The notes under the pieces were generated by a model. The model was not told the origin of the DNA, searched no databases, and saw nothing but the letters and a program-made list of their open reading frames with translations. Shown one piece after another: positions 19,624-27,867 of a stretch of 64,000 nt of DNA. The position numbers were made by a program, and so were the translations under genes. The stretch lies in NCBI RefSeq assembly GCF_000616095.1, contig NZ_BAMS01000001.1, positions 124,001 through 188,000 of the forward strand, written 5' to 3'. This stretch comes from Sneathiella glossodoripedis JCM 23214. GTDB taxonomy: Bacteria > Pseudomonadota > Alphaproteobacteria > Sneathiellales > Sneathiellaceae. Every line of letters begins with the position of its first letter. Position 1 is the first letter of the stretch.

Positions 19624-20166
19624 GTGCCAAAAACTACCTCAAACCTAAGGGTCGTTATGCGAAGACCCATCGACTGTTCGCCCGAAATGCTCAATAACTT
19701 CGGCCGAGTTGTGCTTGCAAATGGGGAAGTACCCATTGCCAATCTGAAACGCGGCATTCCGCGCTCAGATATGCTCTTCTATTGCATCAAAGACGACCAA
19801 GTTGTTGGCGTCAGTGCTGTCAGGTACCAGAATAGGGTTTTTCACAAACACCTTTTTGAAAAAGCCGGTGTTCCAGAAATGTATAACCCTCATAGTTTAG
19901 AATGGTGTTGGCTGTCAGTGTTACCTGAATTTCAGCGGGGAGGTGTGTTAAGAGCGATACATTTAGCGCGAGAAGACTATATGGCTGACAGACCCTGCCA
20001 TGGTATAACCCGAGCTGATAACGAAAAAGTCGATGATGATAAAAAATTCGGATTTGAATATATAGGCAAGCCATTTAAAGCTGAAACCAGCGATAATTTT
20101 ATTCGTCTTGGTGTGAGCAACCACGATCCGGTTTTTGATCCCAACAAGAAACTTCGCTATTGCTAA
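19624..20166 (+). CDS. GNAT-like protein, third of three tandem paralogues
   Basis: A 180-residue paralogue of the preceding gene. I chose the GTG at 19624 because AAGGAG sits six bases before it and the resulting N-terminus (MPKTTSNLRVVMRRPIDCS) aligns with the other two copies; the frame is open back to 19588. Motif A is altered: WCWLSVLPEFQRGGVLRAIHLA, with RGG where the second copy has GKG, so CoA binding may be changed. The C-terminus DHDPVFDPNKKLRYC-like ending is conserved. A strong terminator follows at 20297, closing the three-gene unit. Confidence 0.65.
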   Translation: MPKTTSNLRVVMRRPIDCSPEMLNNFGRVVLANGEVPIANLKRGIPRSDMLFYCIKDDQVVGVSAVRYQNRVFHKHLFEKAGVPEMYNPHSLEWCWLSVLPEFQRGGVLRAIHLAREDYMADRPCHGITRADNEKVDDDKKFGFEYIGKPFKAETSDNFIRLGVSNHDPVFDPNKKLRYC

Positions 20167-20296
20167 TCAACAAATTTATGAATTATTCGGCATAAAAGCC
20201 CATGAATAGGCAGCAACAATGAGGAGTTGAAGCCAAATTTATTTCGCATCCAATATAAATTCCGCTTGACGATCTAAGCCTCAGAGCCACCGACGA

Positions 20297-20335
20297 CAGC
20301 CACTTGTTAAACAATAAGTGGCTGTAATATTTTTT
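20297..20335 (+). terminator. Rho-independent terminator of the GNAT-like operon
   Basis: Perfect 9-bp stem CAGCCACTT/AAGTGGCTG with a 10-nt loop, followed by TAATATTTTTT on the plus strand. It overlaps the last codons of the convergent dehydrogenase gene, whose stop codon lies in the loop. Confidence 0.85.
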
Positions 20336-21380
20336 GCCCATCGGCACTACTTGCTGAAATCAGAGTAACACTCTCAAATAATTGCTCAAGCCCAACCTTT
20401 CGGCGGCTTTCACTAAACTGATCACATCCTTGATACATTAATGCGGCTCGAATAACTTCATCAATTTGTCCAAGAGGTTTCTCATATTTTTCGAGCAACG
20501 ATCGTACAAACAAAATTCGCTCAGACGGTTGAAGTTTCACCTCCGGATTTCGAGCAACCCTTTTTATGGGGTCCCATAGGTTTTTGTTTCGGAACCGTTT
20601 TATTTCTTTCTGAGTATATTGTTGCAAAAACTCGTCTGTCAGATTGTATTCTTGAGCTAATACCTCGCCAATCAAGCTCACAAGAACAAAAACAAGTGAC
20701 TCAATCGCTTCATCGCGGGCGGCTTGGTGAATGTAGTCATATCCCTTTTGCGCCCCCAAATACGCAAGCGCTGCATGAGGTGTATTATGCAAGTATTTTT
20801 TAGCCAGCCAATGCTGTCTCACATATTCATCATCATATTGGAACTCATTGAGTGTAAGCAATTGCCCTTCCAGATAAATCTCTCCAACCTCTGAGGCCAC
20901 ACAGGCGCGATCAATATCCAGTAATTCTGCAGGTGCAGACGAACTTGTGATGACATCAGGTACGCAGAAAAAGCATGGGCCCGCTTCACCTAAAATCTCC
21001 TTAAGAACTTCCACAGTTTTTGGCTCATTTTCCAGTGAATAAATCGCCTTCAACTTCACCCCTTCAGGTAATTGATCCCTGACAGAACACGCAGCGCTGG
21101 CGACTTCTTTAACCCCAACACAGAAAAACAGAAGATCGGGTATCTGATCTTCAAAATTAAGCTCGTTGATGTGACAACAGCAGCTATAGGGGACTTCAAG
21201 CATTTCATAACCATCTTCCAGCGCGGTCGCCGTCTGATAGGTTCTTTTCCGCCGCGAACCCAGTAGTTCCACCAAACTTGAACTGGCATCTGCGAATGAA
21301 ATTTCTATACCATTTTCAACCAACCTTGGCGCCAGAAACCCCCTGCCGATTGCACCTGCTCCGATAATAAGTGCCTTCAT
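20307..21380 (-). CDS. Mannitol-1-phosphate dehydrogenase-family (alditol-phosphate) oxidoreductase
   Basis: An NAD(P)-dependent dehydrogenase of the long-chain mannitol dehydrogenase superfamily, about 357 residues from this start. The Rossmann motif is MKALIIGAGAIGRGF, the standard beginning of the mannitol-1-phosphate 5-dehydrogenase family; the frame is also open to ATGs at 21404 and 21419, overlapping the upstream gene. The C-terminal catalytic part includes KKYLHNTPHAALAYLGAQKGY, with the catalytic Lys and the conserved NTxHA signature. Here it sits directly behind a cytidylyltransferase and a CDP-glycerol-type phosphotransferase, so it more likely makes an alditol phosphate (as TarJ does for ribitol phosphate) than degrades mannitol. 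The substrate is not established. Confidence 0.75.
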   Translation of the reverse strand: MKALIIGAGAIGRGFLAPRLVENGIEISFADASSSLVELLGSRRKRTYQTATALEDGYEMLEVPYSCCCHINELNFEDQIPDLLFFCVGVKEVASAACSVRDQLPEGVKLKAIYSLENEPKTVEVLKEILGEAGPCFFCVPDVITSSSAPAELLDIDRACVASEVGEIYLEGQLLTLNEFQYDDEYVRQHWLAKKYLHNTPHAALAYLGAQKGYDYIHQAARDEAIESLVFVLVSLIGEVLAQEYNLTDEFLQQYTQKEIKRFRNKNLWDPIKRVARNPEVKLQPSERILFVRSLLEKYEKPLGQIDEVIRAALMYQGCDQFSESRRKVGLEQLFESVTLISASSADGQKILQPLIV

Positions 21381-21390
21381 TGTTGGTTGA

Positions 21391-22101
21391 TTATTGGCCG
21401 CCATGCAACTTTCGCTCATTGTTTAAACGCTCACTGGCGATCCTGTTTACTGTTTCAATGTCTTCTGGATACGTTACTTTTATATTGCTAAGTTCTCCGG
21501 GAACAGGGAACACATTAACGCCAGCTTTTTTGGCAAGAGCAACGTGACTGTTTTCAACCCACCCCTGTTCACGGGCTTTATGCATCATCGCCTGTAACAC
21601 GGGTAACTTGAAGGCTTGTGGTGTTTGCAACAGTACCAATTTGTCTCTTGGCAGGATTTCTCCAATCTCTTGCTCCGCCTGCAACGCAACTGAATCCCTC
21701 ACAGGAATGGAAACAGTACTAACAACCACATCATGATCTTTGACAGCAGCCAAAATCCGACTAATCAGTTCTTCACTTACTAGTGGACGAGCGACTTCAT
21801 GGAGCAGAACAGTCTGCACATCCCTTGGTATAGCCGCCATCGCCTGCTCAAACGACGCCTGTCTTGTCTCACCCCCCACAACATATGTGCAGTGCAGCGC
21901 CCTTTGCTCGTCCGTTAATATCTCCAGATCGGAGTTGGAGATAGCAACAACTATGTGCGGTGAAAATCTCGACAACAGCGTCACAATATGATCCAGGTAA
22001 CGCACTCCGTTTATTCGTAAATCAAGTTTGCGCTGCCCCCCTAGCCTCACCCCTTGACCCGCAGCAAGCAGAATTATTGCTAAATCTTGATCAGCCTGCA
22101 T
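21391..22101 (-). CDS. IspD/TarI-family cytidylyltransferase
   Basis: A nucleotidyltransferase of about 236 residues that should couple CTP to an alditol phosphate. It has the N-terminal CTP-binding loop LLAAGQGVRLGGQRKLDL and the segment VLLHEVARPLVSEELISRI, where family members usually have HDAARP or HDAVRP; the Asp is Glu here. The C-terminus KVTYPEDIETVNRIA fits the family. IspD of isoprenoid synthesis has the same fold, but the neighbours (alditol-phosphate dehydrogenase and CDP-glycerol phosphotransferase domain) favour a TarI-like role in making a CDP-alditol. The ATG at 22101 is preferred; a GTG 12 bases earlier is possible. It overlaps the upstream gene by 11 bp. Confidence 0.75.
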   Translation of the reverse strand: MQADQDLAIILLAAGQGVRLGGQRKLDLRINGVRYLDHIVTLLSRFSPHIVVAISNSDLEILTDEQRALHCTYVVGGETRQASFEQAMAAIPRDVQTVLLHEVARPLVSEELISRILAAVKDHDVVVSTVSIPVRDSVALQAEQEIGEILPRDKLVLLQTPQAFKLPVLQAMMHKAREQGWVENSHVALAKKAGVNVFPVPGELSNIKVTYPEDIETVNRIASERLNNERKLHGGQ

Positions 22102-23598
22102 GATGGCCCCCACGTCGCGCCAATAAAGCTTCTACTTCTTTGCGAATATAGAACCCCGTGCGCCCTTCAGTTCTCGTACCAAAAAGACGTTGGGCATATT
22201 TGGCTCTGATTTCCTGCTTTTCTTGAGGGTTGCGAAGGCATTGATCCAGAACGTTAGGTAATTCTTCAATGACGTCCACTTCGTGCGTCATGTTACGCCA
22301 TCGCCATTCAATACCGTCAACATCATATCGGGGAGAGTCAAAACGCTGAGGGTTATTAATTGCGATCACAGGCCGATCCAACGCCAGATATTCAAACATG
22401 ACACTTGATGCATCTGAGATCAACACATCAGCCAATTGCAAATATGGTGTCACGTCCTCTCCGGGATTATCAACAAAATGCACATTTTCCCGACTGTTGG
22501 CATATTCTTTTAGACGCGCCATAAAAACTTTTTGTGTTCGAAAACTCAAAGGATGTGGCTTAATAACAAATTCCCGTCCTTGGTCGAGCTTTCCACTTTC
22601 GATAAGTGGTGTCATTTCGGGAACCGAAGAAATCCCGTCTGTAAATGTTGGCGCATAAAGCACCCGCGCCGCGCCTTCAGACAAAACTAAAGAGTGGCGC
22701 AATGGATTCCCGTTAAACAGTGGATCCATTTGAGAATAGCCTGTTACCCACAACTGCCTCGAAGAGAATCCCCCCTCTTCAATATACTGTTGGCGAATAT
22801 CCTCGCTCGGCATACACACGTAGTCACATGTTCTAGCTGCGTCATACGCAAAATTTTTACTTATCAGCCCGTGGCGAGTGTAAATAAACATCGCCGAAGG
22901 AAAAATATCACGCAACCTTTTCGCCTGTGAATTGGCAACGAAGATCACGTCTGGTTTGAACCAGCTTAAATAAGTAGGTGAGTCACAAATCAATACCGGA
23001 TAATCGTCTTTGAACTCATCAAATATGGGTTTCATAATGCTATAGTGAAACCTTCATTCATATGGAAGGCAATTCGCGGCCGATCTGAAGCTGAATGATC
23101 AAACCCCAAAGCCTGCAACGCCCGCATTGATTCAAACACCGCCTTGATATACTTGTTTTTTGGCTCTTTTCGGCGCGCGCGGGTAATACTGGCGGCGCAA
23201 CGTTGATGGTTGCCTCTCATATGAAAATAAATGGCGCAGACAAGGTCATATTGCGCATTTGTACCCTTCAGATCCGCGTATTTTTCCACAAGGGCACTAA
23301 ATTCTTTATGATTTTCAGTTCGTGAAAGAGCCAGAACCAGTTTATTTATCAACTTGACGGATCGACGGCCGAGCATGAAGGCGTTCTTCAAATACTTAGC
23401 CGCTTTATCAAATTGGCTAATTTGCAGATAGACACTTCCGATACCTTCATGAAGATAGGCATTTCTCGGCATTTCGGATAGCGCCGCTTGATACAGCTTG
23501 ATTGCCTCGTCTACACGACCATTGCGCATCAGATGATTTCCAGACTGAACTATTTTTTCTGTCTTTTGTTTTATATCAATTGATGAAATGGACGACAT
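22091..23598 (-). CDS. TPR domain plus CDP-glycerol glycerophosphotransferase-type protein (frameshifted)
   Basis: With one base restored this encodes about 502 residues: an N-terminal set of tetratricopeptide repeats (for example AIKLYQAALSEMPRNAYLHEGIGSVYLQ and FDKAAKYLKNAF), then a TagB/TagF-like polymerase domain. The latter shows IYTRHGLISKNFAY, VIKPHPLSF and PYLQLADVLISDASSVMFEYL, matching the conserved HG, HP and SDxSS elements of this phosphotransferase family, which transfers alditol phosphate from a CDP-activated donor. The break is at about 23048: the first frame ends FHMNEGFTIAL, while adding one T gives NEGFHYSIMKPIFDEF, a typical junction. ATG at 23598 chosen; the frame extends to a TTG without support. 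Probably cytoplasmic or membrane-peripheral. Confidence 0.75.
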
Positions 23599-23697
23599 AA
23601 ACACGGGCCCCCGCCCCGATTCCCATATTTGCAATTCGCTGCACAGACAGTTAATAATATAGCTTCTGAAAATATGGTTAATCCACAACTATTCCCT

Positions 23698-23712
23698 CGT
23701 GAATTTTTCACG
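23698..23712. promoter_or_regulatory. Short inverted repeat between divergent genes
   Basis: CGTGAA and TTCACG form perfect arms around TTT in the 166-bp gap between the TPR/phosphotransferase gene and the divergent SDR gene. It could be an operator or a chance palindrome; nothing further supports it. Confidence 0.25.
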
Positions 23713-23764
23713 CACGAGAACTGCAGTCACTCTCAATACCCAATCAGAATATTTGGATCAAAAC

Positions 23765-24529
23765 ATGAATGAACTTGAAAATAGCGTCGCGCTTATTACA
23801 GGCGCCAGTAAAGGCATTGGTGCCGCCACGGCGAGAGAATTTGCTCGTCAGGGTGCGAAAGTTGTCCTAGCCGCTCGAAGTGAAGATAGCCTCAAAACTC
23901 TTGCTGAAGAAATTAACTCATCCGGCGGGCAAGCAATTGCCATCGCTTGTGACGTAGCAGACTTTGACAATGTTTCCAAGGCTGTAGAACTGGCGGTCAA
24001 AACATATGGCCGAATTGACATTCTTATCAACAATGCAGGGTTAATCGACCCTATTGCAACAATTGCGAATTCTGACCCTCAAGAATGGGCAAAGGCGGCG
24101 GACGTTAATTACAAAGGGGTTTATTTTGGATTACGCGCCGCAATACCCAAAATGCTGGAGCAAGGCAAAGGCACTATTGTTAATGTTAGTTCAGGCGCAG
24201 CTACTGGCGCACTTGAAGGATGGAGTCATTATTGTTCTTCGAAAGCCGCCGCTCTATCCCTTACCAAATGCGCTCATGTTGAATATGCGGACAAAGGTAT
24301 AACCGTTGTGGGGATGAGCCCGGGAACTGTTGCAACAGGAATGCAGATCAGCATCAAGGCATCAGGCATAAACCCTGTTAGTCAACTGGATCCATCCGTT
24401 CACATCCCTGCGGAGTGGCCAGCAAAAGCAATTTCTTTTCTCTGTACCGAGCGAGGCAAGGATTATGCTGGGACTGATTTTTCACTCAAAACCGAAGAAG
24501 GACGAAGGGTTGTTGGCTTGATAGATTAA
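23765..24529 (+). CDS. Short-chain dehydrogenase/reductase
   Basis: A 254-residue NAD(P)-dependent SDR oxidoreductase. The cofactor motif TGASKGIG is at about residues 13-20, NNAG near 88-91, the catalytic Ser in NVSSGAA, and the catalytic YxxxK in YCSSK. The ATG at 23765 is preferred to a GTG 66 bases upstream because it gives the usual SDR N-terminus. The substrate is unknown. It lies on the opposite strand to, and converges on, the RidA-like gene of the aromatic operon, so it is probably not part of that pathway. Confidence 0.88.
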   Translation: MNELENSVALITGASKGIGAATAREFARQGAKVVLAARSEDSLKTLAEEINSSGGQAIAIACDVADFDNVSKAVELAVKTYGRIDILINNAGLIDPIATIANSDPQEWAKAADVNYKGVYFGLRAAIPKMLEQGKGTIVNVSSGAATGALEGWSHYCSSKAAALSLTKCAHVEYADKGITVVGMSPGTVATGMQISIKASGINPVSQLDPSVHIPAEWPAKAISFLCTERGKDYAGTDFSLKTEEGRRVVGLID

Positions 24530-25023
24530 CAGTATCCTCGCTGGAGTGACCCAAAAATGGATCGCTCCAGCTCTCCGATCTTTGAAGTGCCATGAAGGGT
24601 ACACAGCAGCTCAAAGATGCACATATCAAGCAAGACTGCCGTTCCTTCAATTTCGACAAGCGCCTCATCTTCCATCAGCGCAGATACCTGAACAACTGCC
24701 ATCGCTGGAAAATGGCGGCCCATAACACGTCGATAAGCCTGACCACATTCTTTTTGGCGCGCCAGATATTCCTTCTTGTCGGTTATATACCAGGTTAAAC
24801 GTGTAATATGGCTGGCTTGACCACCAGCTTCTTCAACCACCGCCAATACATTTTTCAATGTCTGTTCAAATTGACCGATGAAGTCATCCGTTTCAAACAC
24901 CTGTTCTGCATTCCAGCCAATTTGACCGCCGATATAAACGGTTCGACTACCACTTGCGATCATGCCGTTGGCATATCCTTTGGCCGCTTTCCAGCCTTTT
25001 GGGTGAATTGTTTCAATTGTCAT
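24526..25023 (-). CDS. RidA-family (YjgF) protein, probable enamine/imine deaminase; aberrant C-terminus
   Basis: RidA-type proteins hydrolyse reactive enamines or imines to ketones and ammonia. The sequence matches the family over about 130 residues: IASGSRTVYIGGQIGWNAE, QFEQTLKNVLAVVEEAGG, ITRLTWYITDKKEY, the substrate Arg in YRRVMGRHFPAMAVVQVSAL, and EALVEIEGTAV. RidA proteins normally stop just after this strand, but here the frame runs 34 residues further, through a terminator-like hairpin. One extra C near 24630 (TTG CCT TGA for TTG CTT GA) gives the expected end at about 24626. It is the last gene of the aromatic operon, and its ATGA start overlaps the thioesterase stop. A deaminase fits a pathway whose ring-reduction product is an enamine (2-aminobenzoyl-CoA route). 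Confidence 0.78.
   Translation of the reverse strand: MTIETIHPKGWKAAKGYANGMIASGSRTVYIGGQIGWNAEQVFETDDFIGQFEQTLKNVLAVVEEAGGQASHITRLTWYITDKKEYLARQKECGQAYRRVMGRHFPAMAVVQVSALMEDEALVEIEGTAVLLDMCIFELLCTLHGTSKIGELERSIFGSLQRGYC
24540..24571. terminator. Hairpin between the SDR and the aromatic operon end
   Basis: GCTGGAG and CTCCAGC form a perfect 7-bp outer stem that continues inward with a G-U pair, further pairs and one mismatch. It lies 11 bp after the SDR stop and, on the other strand, about 55 bp after the position where the RidA-like gene should end. There is no T run. It probably ends transcription from both sides. Confidence 0.5.
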
Positions 25024-25439
25024 GGGGTTTCTTTCACAAGTTTTTCAACAGTCTCACGAACCCCTTGGGGCCAGCGAGTTGGTTTGATTTCCTGTTTTGA
25101 GACACATACAAGCGTCACATCTGCTTCAAATCGAATTTCTTCACGGCAAAGCGCCTTAACTTTCAGGTTCAGACTACTCCCACCCAGCTTTTGAACATCA
25201 AGGGTAAGAGACAACATCTCTCCCAATCGGCTGGGGGCACGAAAGTCCGTCTTGATACTAACCGTTGGCACAGCCAAGTTATGCTCAAAATGAAGCTGGG
25301 CAAACGACAGGTCCAGCTCTTCTTCAAACCAGCTTTCCACAACCGCATTTACCATTTCGAAATATCGAGGATAAAATACAATTCCGGCTGGGTCACAATG
25401 CTGAAAGAGCACCTTTTGCTTCATTACAAACTGGGCCAA
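25020..25439 (-). CDS. Hot-dog acyl-CoA thioesterase, 4-hydroxybenzoyl-CoA thioesterase type
   Basis: A 139-residue single hot-dog domain enzyme that hydrolyses acyl- or aroyl-CoA. The catalytic segment FQHCDPAGIVFYPRYFEM contains the conserved Asp of the Pseudomonas 4-hydroxybenzoyl-CoA thioesterase/YbgC type (HxDPAGxVFYPRY). In an aromatic-CoA operon it may release CoA from dead-end or overaccumulated aroyl-CoA. Its start is close to the end of livF and its stop overlaps the RidA-like start, so it is cotranscribed. Whether it acts on 2-aminobenzoyl-CoA or a later intermediate cannot be told. Confidence 0.88.
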   Translation of the reverse strand: MAQFVMKQKVLFQHCDPAGIVFYPRYFEMVNAVVESWFEEELDLSFAQLHFEHNLAVPTVSIKTDFRAPSRLGEMLSLTLDVQKLGGSSLNLKVKALCREEIRFEADVTLVCVSKQEIKPTRWPQGVRETVEKLVKETP

Positions 25440-25442
25440 TGT

Positions 25443-26131
25443 TTAGACTCCCAGATATCTATCTTCCAGATCGCTGGTAAGTTCACCCGGAGGCCCCTGC
25501 CAAACAGTAAGACCTTTCTCCAAAATGACACAGCGATCTGCAATGGGCAAAAGCTCGGACAGTGTTTTGTCTACAATCAGAATGGATTGGCCAGCTTCTT
25601 TCAGGCCACGCACGGCTTGCCAGATTTCCTGTCTGATTACCGGAGCCAATCCTTCAGTTGCTTCATCCAGCAGAACAAGCTCTGGATTTGTCATGAGCGC
25701 TCTTGCAATTGACAGCATTTGTTGCTCACCACCTGACAAAGTATTCGCATACTGGTCCCGGCGCTCTTCAAGACGGGGAAAGAAGTCAAAAACCCGTTGT
25801 AATGTCCAATCGCCATCACGCGCTGCTGCGATCAGATTTTCATATACAGTCAGGTTTGGAAAACATCGGCGTCCCTCTGGAACCAGACCCAACCCAAGTC
25901 GCGCTATCTTGAAGGACGGCATACCAGTCAGGTCTTGTCCCTTGAAACTGACGCGCCCTTTGGCATAAGGGACCAAGCCGCAAATGGAAGAAATGGTCGT
26001 TGTTTTACCCATTCCGTTGCGCCCCATCAAGCAACAACCTGCCCTTCGCCAACAGATAAATCGACTCCAAACAAGGCTTGGGACGGACCATAGAAAGTCT
26101 CCAGCGCCGAAACTTCAAGTAGCAGGCTCAT
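25443..26131 (-). CDS. livF: Branched-chain-type ABC transporter ATPase LivF (frameshifted)
   Basis: Second ATPase subunit of the importer, about 229 residues after repair. From the ATG at 26131 (overlapping the LivG stop as ATGA) the frame reads SLLLEVSALETFYGPSQAL, breaks at about 26029 just before Walker A, and resumes as MGRNGMGKTTTISSI. A third T (GCTTTG for GCTTG) joins them as VVALMGRNGMGKTT. The signature LSGGEQQMLSIARAL and Walker B LVLLDEATEGL are intact. As found, the protein would lack its first strand or need an internal start. LivF-type subunits pair with LivG to power LivH/LivM. Confidence 0.88.
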
Positions 26132-26886
26132 GCTTCCTCTCCCAAATAGGCTTCGCGCACAAGAGGATTATTACGAATTTCCTCAACAGTGCCCGTCGCA
26201 ACCACTTGCCCATAAACCAGTACTGAAATTCTGTCAGCGAGCGCAAAAACAGCATCCATATCATGTTCCACAAGCAAGATGGGTGCCTCCACTTTCAAGG
26301 TATTGAGAAAGCCGGTCAAATTTCGGGATCCTTCAGGTCCCATGCCAGCCATTGGCTCATCCAGCAAGAACGCTTTGGGTTTCAGTGCAAGTGCAATGGC
26401 GATTTCCAACTGACGCCTTTCGCCATGCGATAGCTCCGCGGCGGGTACATGCTGCCTGTCCAGCAATCCCACACGATCAAGCATCGTTCTTGCCCCTTCC
26501 AGTAACTCCTGATCCTTCATCACAGGTTTAAAAAACCGAAAACTACTTCCCGATTTCGCCTGAACAGCCAGCATGACATTCCTAAGTGCCGAAAACTCTA
26601 GCGCCAAAGAAGAGATTTGAAACGTACGCCCCAATCCTTTTTGCGCGCGATCCGCCACGCCTAGCCCCTTCATGTTTTCACCCATGAAATGAATTTCACC
26701 GGAATCCTGCTCATACTCACCGCAAATCTGTTTGATCAGGGTGGATTTTCCAGCGCCATTTGGACCAATCAATGCATGGATTTCACCTGAATACAGGTCC
26801 AGTGAAACATTGTCTGTAGCCTTCAGTGCGCCGAATGATTTGTTGAGATTGCGAATTTGCAAAACCACTGAATTCTGATCAACCAT
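26128..26886 (-). CDS. livG: Branched-chain-type ABC transporter ATPase LivG
   Basis: A 252-residue ATP-binding subunit. Walker A is GPNGAGKST (about residues 38-46), the signature is LSHGERRQLEIAIAL, Walker B is KAFLLDEPMAGM, and the H-loop is LLVEHDMD. The C-terminal YGQVVATGTVEEIRNNPLVREAYLG is the characteristic LivG ending. Both ends overlap neighbours by a few bases. In this operon the importer most likely brings in the aromatic acid rather than leucine, as is common for aromatic catabolic operons. Confidence 0.93.
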   Translation of the reverse strand: MVDQNSVVLQIRNLNKSFGALKATDNVSLDLYSGEIHALIGPNGAGKSTLIKQICGEYEQDSGEIHFMGENMKGLGVADRAQKGLGRTFQISSLALEFSALRNVMLAVQAKSGSSFRFFKPVMKDQELLEGARTMLDRVGLLDRQHVPAAELSHGERRQLEIAIALALKPKAFLLDEPMAGMGPEGSRNLTGFLNTLKVEAPILLVEHDMDAVFALADRISVLVYGQVVATGTVEEIRNNPLVREAYLGEEA

Positions 26887-27867
26887 GCCGTTCCTTTCCG
26901 GCTATAAATCCAATTAGCCCCCCTCTTGCAAATAACACTACAGCAAGCAGAACAAGCCCCAGGAAAAACATCCAGTGTTCGGTAAGGCCGCCAAATAAAA
27001 ACTCAAATAAAATAAACATGGCCGCACCGGCAACAGGCCCGAACAATCGTCCGACCCCTCCCAAAATGATGAAGATCATTATCTCACCTGAAGTGTGCCA
27101 GGAGAGCATACTAGGGCTGACAAATCGGTTGAGATCAGCGAACAGTGCACCGGCAAAACCTGTAATCATTGCCGAAATCACGAAAGCGGTTAATTGAATA
27201 TTGAACGGCTTGATACCAACCGTGGATAAGCGATCCATATTCTGCCGTGCCGCTTGTAAAGCTGCGCCGAAGCGACTGTTTTTTAGAACTGCGACAAGTG
27301 CTATTCCGGCTACCAGCGCGCCGAAACATATCAGGAAGAAATTAATTGGAATAAGAGTATTCACTCCGGGAAACTGGCTTCTCACATAAATGCTGAGCCC
27401 GTCCTCACCGCCATATGCGGGCCACGAAATACTGAAATAATACAGCATTTGGGCAAAGGCGAGTGTAATCATGATAAAATACACACCGCTGGTGCGCAGC
27501 GAGAAAAACCCGATGATCAAAGCGACAAGACCACTGGAAATTATGGCAACCGGCCATAAAATCAACATTTGCGTGGTCCCGTTAAGCTCAAACGGTGAGG
27601 TCATCAATGGCTCATAGGTAAGAGCATGACTGGCCAAAATACCAAGGCATATCCACCAATTCCAAAGAAGGCCGCATGACCGAATGAAACCAGACCGCCT
27701 AATCCAAGCGCCAGATTAAGGCCAACGCCTGCCAATGCAAGAATGGCAACTCGTGTTGCTAACGTAATGTAAAACGGCTCATCAATTGCCAAGGCAATGA
27801 AAGGCACCACAAGCAATGCAAGCAACAATCCCCCGTTGAGGATATTTTCAGCAGATAACTTAACCAT
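26879..27867 (-). CDS. livM: Branched-chain-type ABC transporter permease LivM (frameshifted)
   Basis: Membrane permease of about 329 residues after repair. The N-terminal part (ILNGGLLLALLVVPFIALAI, then GVGLNLALGLGGLVSFGHAAFFGIGGYAL) ends in a wrong frame at about 27642; one more G (TTGGGT for TTGGT) gives GGYALGILASHALTYEP and joins the second part, which holds the remaining helices and the conserved EMIIFIILGGVGRLFGPVAGA coupling segment. About nine hydrophobic segments are visible. It overlaps livH by 8 bp and livG by 8 bp. Confidence 0.9.

Noticed and set aside
18478-20166. Acyl-homoserine-lactone synthases (LuxI-type)
   Set aside because: Size and fold are similar, but the conserved LuxI Arg/Trp/Asp pattern is not visible and no LuxR partner adjoins; GNAT-like is the safer description.
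21391-22101. Bona fide IspD of isoprenoid synthesis
   Set aside because: Possible by fold, but both neighbours point to CDP-alditol synthesis and the active-site loop differs from IspD; kept as a family-level call.
26028-26030. TTG within livF as the true start of a short ATPase
   Set aside because: It would remove the first strand and the residues before Walker A; the conserved N-terminus is encoded upstream in another frame with an ATGA overlap to livG.
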